Shown: piece by piece, positions 32,574 through 43,065 of the stretch
How the letters are laid out: every line of letters begins with the position of its first letter
Numbering within the stretch: position 1 is the first letter of the stretch
NCBI RefSeq assembly: GCF_050436995.1
Contig: NC_134775.1
Coordinates: forward strand, 9,091,124 to 9,155,123
DNA length: 64,000 nucleotides
Direction: 5' to 3'
Source: Anticarsia gemmatalis
Lineage: Eukaryota > Arthropoda > Insecta > Lepidoptera > Erebidae
Program-made: the position numbers and the translations under genes
Notes under the pieces: generated by a model
What the model was told of the DNA's origin: nothing
The model's input: the letters and a program-made list of their open reading frames with translations, nothing else
Databases searched by the model: none

Positions 32574-33131
32574 AGTCATCAGGGTTCATTACTAGTCCAG
32601 GTACACTTCGCTTGTTTACTTGCATAGTTCATTTATTCTACCTTCCACAATTTATTTTATAAGTTTATTCTATTCTCCCGTTTGACTTTGACTGACTTTG
32701 ACATCTGACACTTCTGACATTTCATACTCATTGTTGCCATATTATTAAACTAATTTTTATGTTTCTTAACTCTTTAGTATTTTTTATTTTATATTTTTTT
32801 TTTCTTTTATCTATTCGATACAGTCATGTAAAGGAAACTGTTGTATTTTTTCTATGTTTTCTTTTTTCCTTTCCTGTGCCTAGACTACCAGGGCGGCTGA
32901 AAAGTTTTGAGCCTAAGTACCTTTAAGTTTTACAAATTAGTCGTGCAATACACTACTAAATGTGGGGTTCTTAAGGAGTATATACGCCAAGTTTCAAGTC
33001 TCTAGCATAATTATGCTTTTTGTAGTCGAACCATAAACGGCACTATGTCTGAGTCAACCGCACATTGTACGAAATTTGAGTACAGAGTTGCCATTTAATC
33101 CCTTTCAAAGAAGATCAAAACGCTGATTAAA

Positions 33132-33652
33132 ATGTCTGAAAAGACGTCAGCAATTTATGGGGAGTCTGCACCTTCTCTTGCTACCGTAAAACATGGGAGT
33201 CGAGCGCCTAGGCAAGGCAGGGAGTCGATAGAAGATGAGAAAGGTCGGGACGTCCAAAAACCGCCGTCACCGAAGAAAACATTGAAAAAGTGAAAAAAAT
33301 TACTCCTGGAGGTCGGCAAATTGAGTTGTGGCATAAAGTTGGAACTATTGACTTTAGCTAAGAATTAATCGACAACATTTTGGATAATCACCTGCACATA
33401 AAAAAGGTATGCGCGCAATGGGTGCCGAAAATGCCCACGCCGCTAAACAAGCAGCGTGGAGTCACAAGTTCACCGGAGATTTTTGACACCTGTGGCAATT
33501 ACTCTGACGATTTTTTTCTCCCATTATTATTGTCAATAAACTGTGAATTAGACAGTATAATTTGAAGTCGAACAATAGTCAATGCAGTGGACAAAAAAGG
33601 GAGAATAGCCGACATGGAAGTTCAAAGTGAAAAGATCGGCGTTCAAGCTCAT
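33132..33652 (+). pseudogene. Mariner-1 transposase, N-terminal half
   Basis: From ATG 33132 the frame reads MSEKTSAIYGESAPSLATVK (helix-turn-helix region of mariner), then after stops and shifts a second helix-turn-helix region (DNHLHIKKVCAQWVPKMPTP, matching the KLCARWVPR motif of mariners). Several in-frame stops. Continues after BEL-E at 45800. Confidence 0.75.
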
Positions 33653-33946
33653 TGTTGAGTCGTTGACTCATGCTCCACATAGGCGGGATCGCGGACGGAA
33701 CGCGGTGCGCGGAGCGGTAACAGCTGCGTCATCGCAGCGGGCCAGCGCCCCGCCGACCGGCCGCCCGCCAGTGCCTGACAGCAAGCGAGACCGAACATAC
33801 GCGCTCGCGCATCCTAACATTTACGTTGTTTGCCGTTCGATTGTACTCTTGAAAATATATTTTTATTCCCTTTAAATACAGTCCACTCATTTATCAACAA
33901 CCCAGCTATAGTTGTCGTCGTCTCAACACAGGGATCCAACTATACA
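33653..33946 (+). repeat. BEL-E 5' LTR
   Basis: 294 bp, TGTTGAGTCG...CAACTATACA. The only difference found from the 3' LTR is C/T at about 33695/45543. GC-rich U3 followed by an AT-rich part with a TATATTTTT stretch at about 33858. ORFs here (33627-33875) are shadows. Confidence 0.95.
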
Positions 33947-33947
33947 T

Positions 33948-34000
33948 TTTGGTCCTTCTACCGTTACTTTGAACTTGGTCCTTTTACCGTTACTTTGAAC
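33948..34000 (+). promoter_or_regulatory. Candidate primer-binding site, duplicated in tandem
   Basis: Two 26-27-base units directly after the 5' LTR (33948-33974 and 33975-34000), each TTGGTCCTTYTACCG followed by TTACTTTGAAC. TGG two to three bases past the LTR is where a tRNA primer site should start. Which tRNA was not determined. 34001-34690 shows no gene. Confidence 0.5.
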
Positions 34001-34699
34001 CGAAGAAGGAAATCATATCGAGAAGAATTTTTTGACCGTTACATTTTCAAAAATATTTCAAGATCTTCACCTGTCTTCACGTTGGCTTTGCGCACTCATA
34101 TCATCATCATCGCTCTTCGTGTCTTGGTTTGGACGTCGTGAACATCGGCACCGGTCTGAATACGTAATTCAGCCGTCTTAGCCTGCTTCAACCCAACGGA
34201 CGAGAAGAGAAGATTAGAAGAATTTGTTGGCAGCAGCGGAATAGCAAAATCACAATAGATTGTCGTCGTGTATTGAAGAACATCCGTCGTTGGAATATCT
34301 CATCACCACAATCATCATCAGTGGTTTGCAGCACAAAACCGTGAGCTCGTTCCAATTCCTTTTTTCATATCATATCCATAAAATCATTCTTATCCATAAC
34401 ATTGGTCAACACGAATTTTGAGTCTGAGTTCTGTACCGTTGATTTTGATTACGTATACCTAACTAAATAAAGAAATAATATTTTTATCTAATAAAGTTTG
34501 CTTTTGTAGCTTTTAGAACGAATTTAAAATTTTAATGGAAAAGCTCTTTATTCACATTCAATTATAAATATATAAAAGTAAAAAAGGTATGATTTATGTA
34601 TTTTTATTAATTAAAATGATGAAATAAGGCATTAAGAAACACAAAATACAAAAACGATACAATTTTTTTTTTAGAAATGTATACTTTTGGTTTTTCTTG

Positions 34700-35110
34700 T
34701 GTGAAAATAGGAACTTGATGTATCAGTAGGCTCTCTCCATATTTGTGGTACTGCAAACTTCATCTTTTTTTTCTCTCCTCAGTACCAGGCTGAAAAAAAT
34801 ATTAATAACATTAATTAACGATGTACACATGTAATTTATATTTAAAAAAATATGTATATAGGCATATAAACGTTCATTTAATATAAGGAGTATTTTCTTA
34901 CCTTCCTTAAGTGTTTTAGCAGTTATTACACAAGAAGTGAGGTGCTCATATTTTATCCTGATTTCGTACTGACATGTTAAAGTAAGCTTCATAGGCTTCA
35001 CAAAATGCCTTATTTTATGATAAACAAATTTTATTGGCTCTCACTTTAATAAATTCATCACAAATGTAGCAAAAAGATTCCACGTCGATTTTACACTTTT
35101 TCGATGCCAT
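34700..35110 (-). pseudogene. Fragment of a Cys-rich uncharacterised protein family, two exons
   Basis: Minus strand from ATG 35110: a first block ending FCYICDEFIKVRANK (CxxC), then after a stop and a frame change FCEAYEAYFNMSVRNQDK and PHFLCNNC (second CxxC), then a GTAAG donor near 34906 and, past a ...CAG acceptor near 34790, GEKKKMKFAVPQIWREPTD. This order (YICxEF, then APHxxCxxC, then MxFAxPxxWREPxD) is that of an uncharacterised family common in arthropods; I recall it but cannot name its function. Stops show it is dead. It lies in the BEL-E leader, upstream of the MULE. Confidence 0.55.
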
Positions 35111-35710
35111 TTTTAGACCCCGAGACGCAAAAAAATACGTTTTTCCTTAAGAACGCGCACGTGCATACTGCCATGATACTCTGCTACCACTCACTTCACA
35201 CCCCCAGCCCCGTTACCCCTGGTTTTGCATCATAAATGCCACGGCCCTTCAAAAAATCTGCCAAAACCCCATATATTTAGGTTTCGTTATATATAGTACA
35301 AAAGCAAACTTAATTTATTATTAATGTTGTTCCTGTTATCTTTTTGATTTATATTATCAGAAAATATTCATTAAAACACAGGCTCAAAAAAAAAATTTTT
35401 TTTTGTCTACTTGTGTAATCATTAAATCATAATTCATTCATTATTTTCAACTTCTTAGTTAACCTTAAAGTTAGCTGTCATTTTTTTGCAAATCATCCTA
35501 ATCATAGTCATCTTCAGCCATAAACTTTGAATTTAAACAGTTTCATCACACCTTTCATACAGAAAGTAGCTTAGAATATCATATTTTTGCTATTTCACAA
35601 TACCATTTTTAATATTTTTTGTGTATTTTAGTGTTTGCAAGTTTGTTTACATTACAGTGCATTATTTGATCATCGTAACTTGCAAAGCTTCACATTGCTA
35701 TAATTTTTTG

Positions 35711-38102
35711 GTTTAGTCGAGGAATGACTAATTCGCGAAATGACTATAGAGTCTAAGATTGACCGATTCTCGGAATGTACAATTCTATAAATGACTGATT
35801 CTCTAAATGACCGATTCTATAAATGACCGATTCTCAAAATGACCGATTCTTAAAATGACCGATTCTACAATTGACTGATTCTACTATAACTGTTTTTTTT
35901 TTCAAATTAGGTATTTACTTTGTTTATGAACAGTACTTTGATTCGGAATATAATAAAAAAAAAACAACAATCATCTATTATAATTTATCAAAAATTAAGA
36001 AGAACAAACAACTCTGGTCAAAAAATTAACACATATCAAAATTTACTCATACAGGATACATATAAAGGTTAATAGATGACGTTGTGACTACATTAACTCT
36101 GATAAACAATAATACAACAGGAAATACATGTTTAAGTAATTTAATAAATAATGAGAATATATTTAGTTATTATTCCAATACAATTAATTTAATATTGTAA
36201 CTTATCTGTGTTAAAAGATGGAAGAAAAACATACTACAAGTAACAATGAACAAAATGCGGGTATACCTAAAAAAAGTTTTGAAAGGTAACTTATTTTAAC
36301 TAATCATTCTGGTTGTTATTGTTGTGTTCTTTAATCGTTGTTTACATTTCCAAAATGGAGGACCGTGATTTTATTATAGAAAAGAATCAAAAAGGGTTTG
36401 ATACGATTTTACACGATGGATACCGGTACAACAAGATCAAAAGGTTAAATAATGATGGCAGTACGTTTTGGCGATGTGTAAATAGAAAGGAGTGCAGTGC
36501 ATCAATCAGAGTGGATTCAAATCTGACTACGATTCAACGTTGTTCCAAACACAAATGCCTTCCAGATTATGCTAAAAATGATATATTGATAAAAGTTAAC
36601 AAATTGAAAAAGGATGTATGCGAAAATTTGTCACCGATCAAGCCATTGTTCGAGAAGCATTTTAATAGTGACGTCACCGCTGCAGGACCGAGCGCAGCAC
36701 TTCCAACATTTCATAATAAAAAAGACAGCCTATATAATACAAGGAAGAAGTTTTTGCAAGCGGAAAAGTTAACATTTAATAAATTGGAGGACGTAATTGT
36801 ACCCGAAGGTTTACGTAAAAATTTTCTTATTTCAGAAGATGGTGACACTGAAAAAATTTTAGTGTTCATGACAAGAACAAGCAAAAAAGTAATTCCTAAG
36901 GCAAAGCTACACTACGGTGATGGTACATTTAAATGCGTCCCACCTCCGTTTTATCAATTATTTACAGTTCATATAGATTTGTATTCGGACGAAAACACAA
37001 CCAACGTAGTTCCTGTTTTATACGCACTACTTCCAAATAAGTCACAACAAACTTACACCAGATTGTTTCAAATAATAAAAAGTTTCGGTATCATAATAAA
37101 AAAATTCAAATGCGACTACGAACTTGCTATAATGAATGCAGTAGCGGCAGTTTACCCGGAGTGTGAAGTCAGTGGGTGCTACTACCACTACCAGAAGGCA
37201 GTATGGAAAAAAGCTAGGGACTTAAAAGTTACTACAACAAGCGAAGAAAGGCAAATAGTTCGTATGTCCGCCCTTTTACCCTTGTTGCCAGCTGCTAGTA
37301 TTCCCGAAGGTCGCCAAATAATTTTGACAAAAATAGAAACTGTCAATTCAATGCATCAGTTTGGAACATATTTTGAGAAGCAGTGGCACAGAATAAATCC
37401 GTCCATTTTGAGTTGTGCTGGCCAGCGCCATCGTACCACCAACACACTGGAAGGCTGGCATCACAGATTAAATGTATTGATTCCGAAAAGGCCAAGTCTC
37501 TTCTACTTTATACAAAAGTTGAGGCAAGAAGCGAAACACTGTGATACAAGGATTACGAATTCTTTTTTCCAAGGTCAACGAAAAAATCGCCGAAATTGCG
37601 ATATTTTGTTTGACAGAAAGTACAAAAAAGTTTTGAACAAATTATATAGGGGTGAAATTTCAGTACAGTCTTTTTTTAAGAAATTGATCTATTTGCAATT
37701 AATTTTTCCAAAGTGAGTAAATTTTAATACTTAAGTGTTGTTTTTTTTGACCAGAGTTGATTATTTTCTTAGTTTTTGATAATTGTAAATTTTTATATCA
37801 GAATAATAACATAATTAATGATTGTTGTTTTTTTCTCACATTCCATTTTATTTATTTATTATATTCCCAATCAAAGTACTGTTCATAAACAAAGTAAATA
37901 CCTAATTTGAAAAAAAAACCAATCATAGTAGAATCAGTCAATTGTAGAATCAGTCAATTGTAGAATTGGTCATTTGTAGAATCGGTCATTTTGAGAATCG
38001 GTCATTTAGAGAATCAGTCATTTATAGAATTGTACATTCCGAGAATCGGTCAATCTTAGACTCTATAGTCATTTCGCGAATTAGTCATTTCTCGACTAAA
38101 CG
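35711..38102 (+). mobile_element. MULE with foldback-like tandem-repeat termini
   Basis: About 245-bp inverted repeats (35711-~35955 and ~37857-38102) starting GTTTAGTCGAG, composed largely of ~16-bp tandem units (AAATGACCGATTCT-type, about eight per end). Flanked by AATTTTTTG (35702-35710) and AATTTTTTTG (38103-38112), a 9-10-bp duplication. Encodes one intact transposase. Inserted in the BEL-E 5' leader. Confidence 0.85.
36355..37716 (+). CDS. FLYWCH zinc-finger MULE transposase
   Basis: 453 codons from ATG 36355 (frame open from 36313; ATG preferred). Residues ~20-75: FLYWCH-type zinc domain (GYRYNKIKRL, FWRCVNRKECSASI, KHKC, with Cys in place of the last His). Residues ~195-400: MULE DDE core: LHYGDGTFKCVPPPFYQLF (first Asp), FKCDYELAIMNAV (second Asp), GCYYHYQKAVWKK (Cys/His box), TTNTLEGWHHRLN (Glu). 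All expected catalytic residues are visible and the frame has no stop, so it may be active. It cuts and pastes the element by its TIRs. Confidence 0.88.
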   Translation: MEDRDFIIEKNQKGFDTILHDGYRYNKIKRLNNDGSTFWRCVNRKECSASIRVDSNLTTIQRCSKHKCLPDYAKNDILIKVNKLKKDVCENLSPIKPLFEKHFNSDVTAAGPSAALPTFHNKKDSLYNTRKKFLQAEKLTFNKLEDVIVPEGLRKNFLISEDGDTEKILVFMTRTSKKVIPKAKLHYGDGTFKCVPPPFYQLFTVHIDLYSDENTTNVVPVLYALLPNKSQQTYTRLFQIIKSFGIIIKKFKCDYELAIMNAVAAVYPECEVSGCYYHYQKAVWKKARDLKVTTTSEERQIVRMSALLPLLPAASIPEGRQIILTKIETVNSMHQFGTYFEKQWHRINPSILSCAGQRHRTTNTLEGWHHRLNVLIPKRPSLFYFIQKLRQEAKHCDTRITNSFFQGQRKNRRNCDILFDRKYKKVLNKLYRGEISVQSFFKKLIYLQLIFPK

Positions 38103-38333
38103 AATTTTTTTGTCAGGCATCTAACTTTTTTGTAGTTCAAATTGCTAACGATTTTTTCTCAGGAACTTAACTTTTACATTGCTCTAAAATTTTATCAGGT
38201 ACTTAGTCAATTTACTTAGAACGCCTCTTTCAACAATATTTCTGCTTATTTATTACTTCTTCATTAGTATAATCATCTATTAGTTAGTTGGCTTGGTTTT
38301 GCTTTTAGATCTTTCATTCTCTATACTTTTAAA

Positions 38334-40184
38334 ATGTCTGACACAAAGACTCTTATTAAAAAACGCGCTTCAATCAAGGCTAAGCTTACGCAGTTTTCAT
38401 CGTACCTCGAGATCTCTCGTTCGTGTGAAAAGCTTAGTGAGGTACAACTGGTAGAAGTAGAATACCGTCTTAATATATTTGAGAATTTATATGAGAAATA
38501 TGACACGTTACAGAACCAGTTGGAGGAGTTAGCAGACGAACCCAGCGAGCAATATGCAGAGCGTGAGCAGTTCGAGAGCCAGTTCGCGAATTTGGTGGCT
38601 TCTGCACGCCAGTTGCTAAACAGTACTCGCAAGCATCTCGCAGAGGAAGACTCCGCCTCCGACTTCGGTTCTTGCAGTAAGCACACAAACAAACACAATT
38701 CTATTCGTTTACCTAAAATAGATTTGCCTAAGTTTTCTGGCAGCTATCATGATTGGCTAGAGTTTCGCGATACTTTTCTTTCAATCATACATAATAACGA
38801 CAGCATTGACAAAATTAATAAGTTGCATTATTTGCGTGCATCGTTAAAGGGTAGCGCTTCACTCGTGATTGATAATCTTGACTTTAGGTCTGCCAATTAC
38901 GACGCTGCTTGGAAGCTTCTTTGTGATAGGTATGACAACAAAAGGTTACTTGTCAACAACCATGTCCAAGCCATCTTCAACATGAGTCCGGTCAACAAGG
39001 AGTCAAGTAAGGCTTTACGATATATAGTAGATAGTGCTAATAAAAACTTAAGAGCTTTATCCACCTTAGGTCAACCCGTAAAACATTGGGACACTCTTCT
39101 TATTCACATTATGACGAACAAACTTGATCAGGTGACTAATCGTGAGTGGGAAGAGCACCGCAATACGTTGAAGGAATTTAAAATAGCCTCCACTCCATCT
39201 CCAACATTCAATGACTTCATTCAGTTTGTTGGTAATAGGGCTGATTTACTTGAGACACTTGAGGAGTCTAGGTCATCAATCGTAAAGAGCGAGGGCTTAC
39301 ATGTTGGCATTTACAAAACTAAAAAACCCTCAGGTCCTTCAGACCCAACATCTTCATTTAAAACCATACCATGTCCTATGTGTCGCAAGGAACATTTCCT
39401 TTTTCAGTGCGATGTATTTAGAAGTTTAAGTATACCAGCGCGTATCAAGAAAGCCAGAGAATCTAATGTATGCATGAATTGTCTTCGACCGGGGCATAAT
39501 AGCAAAAAATGTAGCTTGGGACACTGCAAGTATTGTCAGGACAAACACAACACGTTATTACATATTGATCCTGATAATACAATTACAAATATACCGAATA
39601 TTACGTTAGCTGCAGATAATATTTACTCATCCCGTGTCGTATTGCTGTCCACAGCGCTTGTTGAGGTGGTTGGTTCCGATGGTAAACATCACACCGCGCG
39701 AGTCTTGCTCGATAGTGGCAGTACGGCCAATTTCGTGACGGAAGAATTTGCTCGTAGTATCAATTTACCTACTTATAATGTCGCATCAAAGGTAAGAGGT
39801 ATCAATGACCATAGCTCTAACTGCGTTCAAGGCTGTTCTGTCTCATTTAAATCGGTTCATAGCGACTATACGCTCAACATTGAATGTCACGTTTTAACAA
39901 AAATTGCATCTTCAGTACCAAACACTTATGTAAACATAGACAACTTAGAATTACCGTCTAATATAATACTTGCCGACCCTAACTTCTTTGTTCCGTCTGC
40001 GATCGACATTCTTGTCGGCGCGGAAGTCTTTTGGGGTATCATAGGTAGTAATCGTATTCCTTTAGGTAAATTAATGCCAACATTAATCGAATCGAAATTA
40101 GGTTGGGTCATATCGGGTACCGTTTATAACTCTAACTCATCTTCTTATCTATGTATGCTTGCTGAAACATTGCAGCCGGACTGA
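38334..40184 (+). CDS. BEL-E gag-protease
   Basis: 616 codons from ATG 38334 to a TGA at 40182-40184. Coiled N-terminus (LEISRSCEKLSEVQLVEVEY), DUF1759 capsid (IDLPKFSGSYHDWLEFRDTF), CPMCRKEHFLFQC, CMNCLRPGHNSKKC, CKYCQDKHNTLLH knuckles, and retropepsin RVLLDSGSTANFV (DSGS) at residues ~455-467, then IDILVGAEVFWGII and ESKLGWVISG. The frame continues in phase past the TGA into RT, so the stop either is a mutation or separates gag-pro from pol. Confidence 0.9.
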   Translation: MSDTKTLIKKRASIKAKLTQFSSYLEISRSCEKLSEVQLVEVEYRLNIFENLYEKYDTLQNQLEELADEPSEQYAEREQFESQFANLVASARQLLNSTRKHLAEEDSASDFGSCSKHTNKHNSIRLPKIDLPKFSGSYHDWLEFRDTFLSIIHNNDSIDKINKLHYLRASLKGSASLVIDNLDFRSANYDAAWKLLCDRYDNKRLLVNNHVQAIFNMSPVNKESSKALRYIVDSANKNLRALSTLGQPVKHWDTLLIHIMTNKLDQVTNREWEEHRNTLKEFKIASTPSPTFNDFIQFVGNRADLLETLEESRSSIVKSEGLHVGIYKTKKPSGPSDPTSSFKTIPCPMCRKEHFLFQCDVFRSLSIPARIKKARESNVCMNCLRPGHNSKKCSLGHCKYCQDKHNTLLHIDPDNTITNIPNITLAADNIYSSRVVLLSTALVEVVGSDGKHHTARVLLDSGSTANFVTEEFARSINLPTYNVASKVRGINDHSSNCVQGCSVSFKSVHSDYTLNIECHVLTKIASSVPNTYVNIDNLELPSNIILADPNFFVPSAIDILVGAEVFWGIIGSNRIPLGKLMPTLIESKLGWVISGTVYNSNSSSYLCMLAETLQPD

Positions 40185-43065
40185 GATCGCTTCTGGGAGT
40201 TAGATTCAGTATCTGCAAAACACCAACTGACTCACGAGGAGAGATCTTGTGAGGAACTTTACGTAGAAACTACATTTCGTGCTCCCGACGGACGATTTGT
40301 GGTAAGCATACCTCTTAAAGAGTCACCAGACGTCTTGGGTGATTCATATGGGATGGCTAAGCGTCGTTTTTTATCATTAGAACGCCGTTTAGCTAAAGAC
40401 TCCTATCTAAAATCATTATATGTCGACTTTATAAACGACTACATTAAATTAGGCCATATGTCTAAAGACAGTAATAAATGTAGCTCGAAACCTTCTAATT
40501 ATTTACCGCATCATGGTGTTCTGAAAGAGTCGAGAACTACGACTAAATTAAGAGTCGTTTTCGATGCTTCAGCCACCACATCTTCTGGAAAATCCTTTAA
40601 TAATATTCAAATGGTGGGCCCTACTCTCCAAGATGATTTACTTTCAATTCTTCTTAGATTTCGTCAACATAAAATTGTAGTTAGTGCAGACATCGAGAAG
40701 ATGTACCGTCAGACACTTGTAAATGACATTCATCGGCCTTTACAAAAGATTCTTTGGAGAGAAGAGCCTACACATGAGTTAGAATCTTACACACATAACA
40801 CGGTGACGTACGGCACAGCCTCAGCGCCTTACTTAGCTACTAGGTCTTTAATTCAACTGGCTGAGGAGTGCGATGATTTGCCAACGCGATACACAATAGT
40901 ACATGATTGTTATGTCGATGACTATTTGTCCGGTGGTTCATCTGTCGGCGAAACAGTAGATAGGTGTCGTCAGGTCATTGCTGTTCTTCAGTCAGCCAAA
41001 TATAATCTTCGCAAGTGGCAATCTAACTCAAATGAAGTCATCCAAGCATTATGTAAAGACCATGTTATTTCTGATTTTGTGAACCTTAGTGATAACGAAA
41101 CATCTAAAACCTTAGGGCTGAACTGGCGGTGTTCAAGTGATACATTTTCATTTTCCATTAGCTTAACCTTCACTACCAGTGACATTGCCACAAAACGCAA
41201 AATCCTTTCAGTTATAGCACAAATATTTGACCCACTTGGTTTAGTTGTTCCATGTATTGTAGAGGCTAAAATTATCATGCAGCAGCTGTGGCTTGTAAAG
41301 TGTTCTTGGGATGAGCCACTACCTGAAAACATTCAACATGCATGGAATAATTTTCAAAATAGCTTACCTTATTTAAAACAGTTCACGGTGCCACGATGGG
41401 TAACTTGTGATTCGCCTTCTTTTGTACAGGTGCATGTGTTCACTGATGCGTCGGAGAGAGCATACGGTGCCTGTGTGTACATCCGCAGCGAAGCACAGGA
41501 CGGAGAGATTCACGTTCGTTTACTTACTGCCAAGAGCAAGGTAGCTCCGGTGAAACCTACTACCATACCTCGTCTCGAACTTTGTGCTGCTTTGTTAGGT
41601 TCTAGATTATACCAGAAAGTGCGTCACTCACTAACCTTAGTTATCCATGATACTTACTTCTGGATTGACTCCACTATAGTTTTGGGCTGGCTGTCTGCTT
41701 CTCCGTCACAGCTTAAAACCTTTGTCCGCCATCGAGTATCTGAAATTCAAGAAATTTCCGGGGGCAGGACTTGGCGTTACGTTCCTTCACTTGAAAACCC
41801 CGCAGACCTCGCTTCGCGTGGACTCAGAGCTGAAACATTGCTCACTTCTACGTTGTGGTGGTCAGGACCACACTTACATCATCGACAAGAACTCATAAAC
41901 TTACCAGAAGTGGTCAATTCTTCTTCTTCCTTTCACGTTGATACTTCTGATTCCATAGGTCTCATATCGAAATTAGTTTTAAAATATAGTGATTTCAATA
42001 AAATACAGCGCATGACCGCCTATCTTATACGTTTCATAAACTTTAAATGTAATAAACAACCTAGCGTTGGTCCGCTGACGTCTGTAGAATTACAAAGTGC
42101 TCTAAATGTGCTACTTAGGTATAGTCAAAAGGAATCTTTTTCTGAGGAGTACAAGCTTCTTTCCAAAGGCAAAGACTTACCTGCAAAGAACAAACTTTTA
42201 TCGCTGTCTCCATTTTTTGACAAATCTTTATGTTTAATTCGTGTTGGAGGCAGATTAAACAATTCATTTTATGATTTTAACATTAAGCATCCTATTCTTT
42301 TATCTAAATAACATAGAATATGTGATCTCTTATTTCATATGTATCATTTACGACTTTTACATCCAGGACCTCAACTATTACTTTCTACCATCCGTCATCA
42401 CTACTATCCTATCGGGGGTAGATCTTTAGCAAAGAAGGTTACGCATAAATGCGTAAAATGTTGTAGGATCAAGGCGAATACCGTACAACCCATCATGGGT
42501 AACCTTCCAAAGCAACGTCTGCACTTGGAATTTCCTTTCTTAGATTCTGGGGTTGACTACGCTGGTCCAATCATGATAGCTGATCGTAAAGGTAGAGGAT
42601 TTGACTTATTAAATGTTTTATATGTGTGTTTGTGTGCTTAGCTACGAGAGCTGTACACCTAGAGTTGGTGTCAGACCTCACCAAAGAGGCTTTCTTGGCT
42701 GCCATGAACCGCTTTATTGCTCGTAGGGGGAAACCTCGCAACATCTATTCCGACAACGGAACAACTTTCGTAGGCGCTTTCAACGAATTGGCCAACCTTC
42801 TTTCACAGGACTTAGGCCTCAGTACGATTGACCCTGGCATTAACTTTTCTTTTATTCCCGCATATACCCCTCACTTTGGTGGATTATGGGAGTCGGCTGT
42901 AAAGTCGACCAAACATCATCTCAGGCGTATCTTAACTGTAACAAATTTAACATTCGAAGAGATGGCAACTTGTTTAATTCAAGTGGAGGCTATTTTAAAT
43001 TCCAGGCCTTTAACTCCACTTTCCGATGATCCTTCAGACCTTACTCCTCTTACTCCTGCTCATTT
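40185..43065 (+). pseudogene. BEL-E pol: RT, RNase H and integrase core
   Basis: In phase with gag. RT: DRFWELD, TKLRVVFDASATTSSGKS, VVSADIEKMYRQTL, and YVDD (CYVDDYLSGGSS, ~40910). RNase H: HVFTDASERAYGACVY, FWIDSTIVLGWL, ENPADLASRGL. TAA at 42309-42311 interrupts the integrase lead-in (LIRVGGRLNNSF before, LLHPGPQLLLSTIRHHYY after). A shift near 42627 splits the core, whose catalytic boxes are intact: SGVDYAGPI (D), NIYSDNGTTFVGA (D), GGLWESAVKSTKHHLRR (E). At 43065 the LINE insertion breaks LTPAHF. Confidence 0.9.

Noticed and set aside
33627..33875. ORF with LTHAPHRRDRG-type sequence (also 45379-45723)
   Set aside because: Lies in the BEL-E LTRs; present twice only because the LTR is.
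36218..36290. Upstream exon for the MULE transposase (ATG 36218, GTAACT at 36286)
   Set aside because: The nearest acceptor I could find joins out of frame; ATG 36355 already gives a full domain set.
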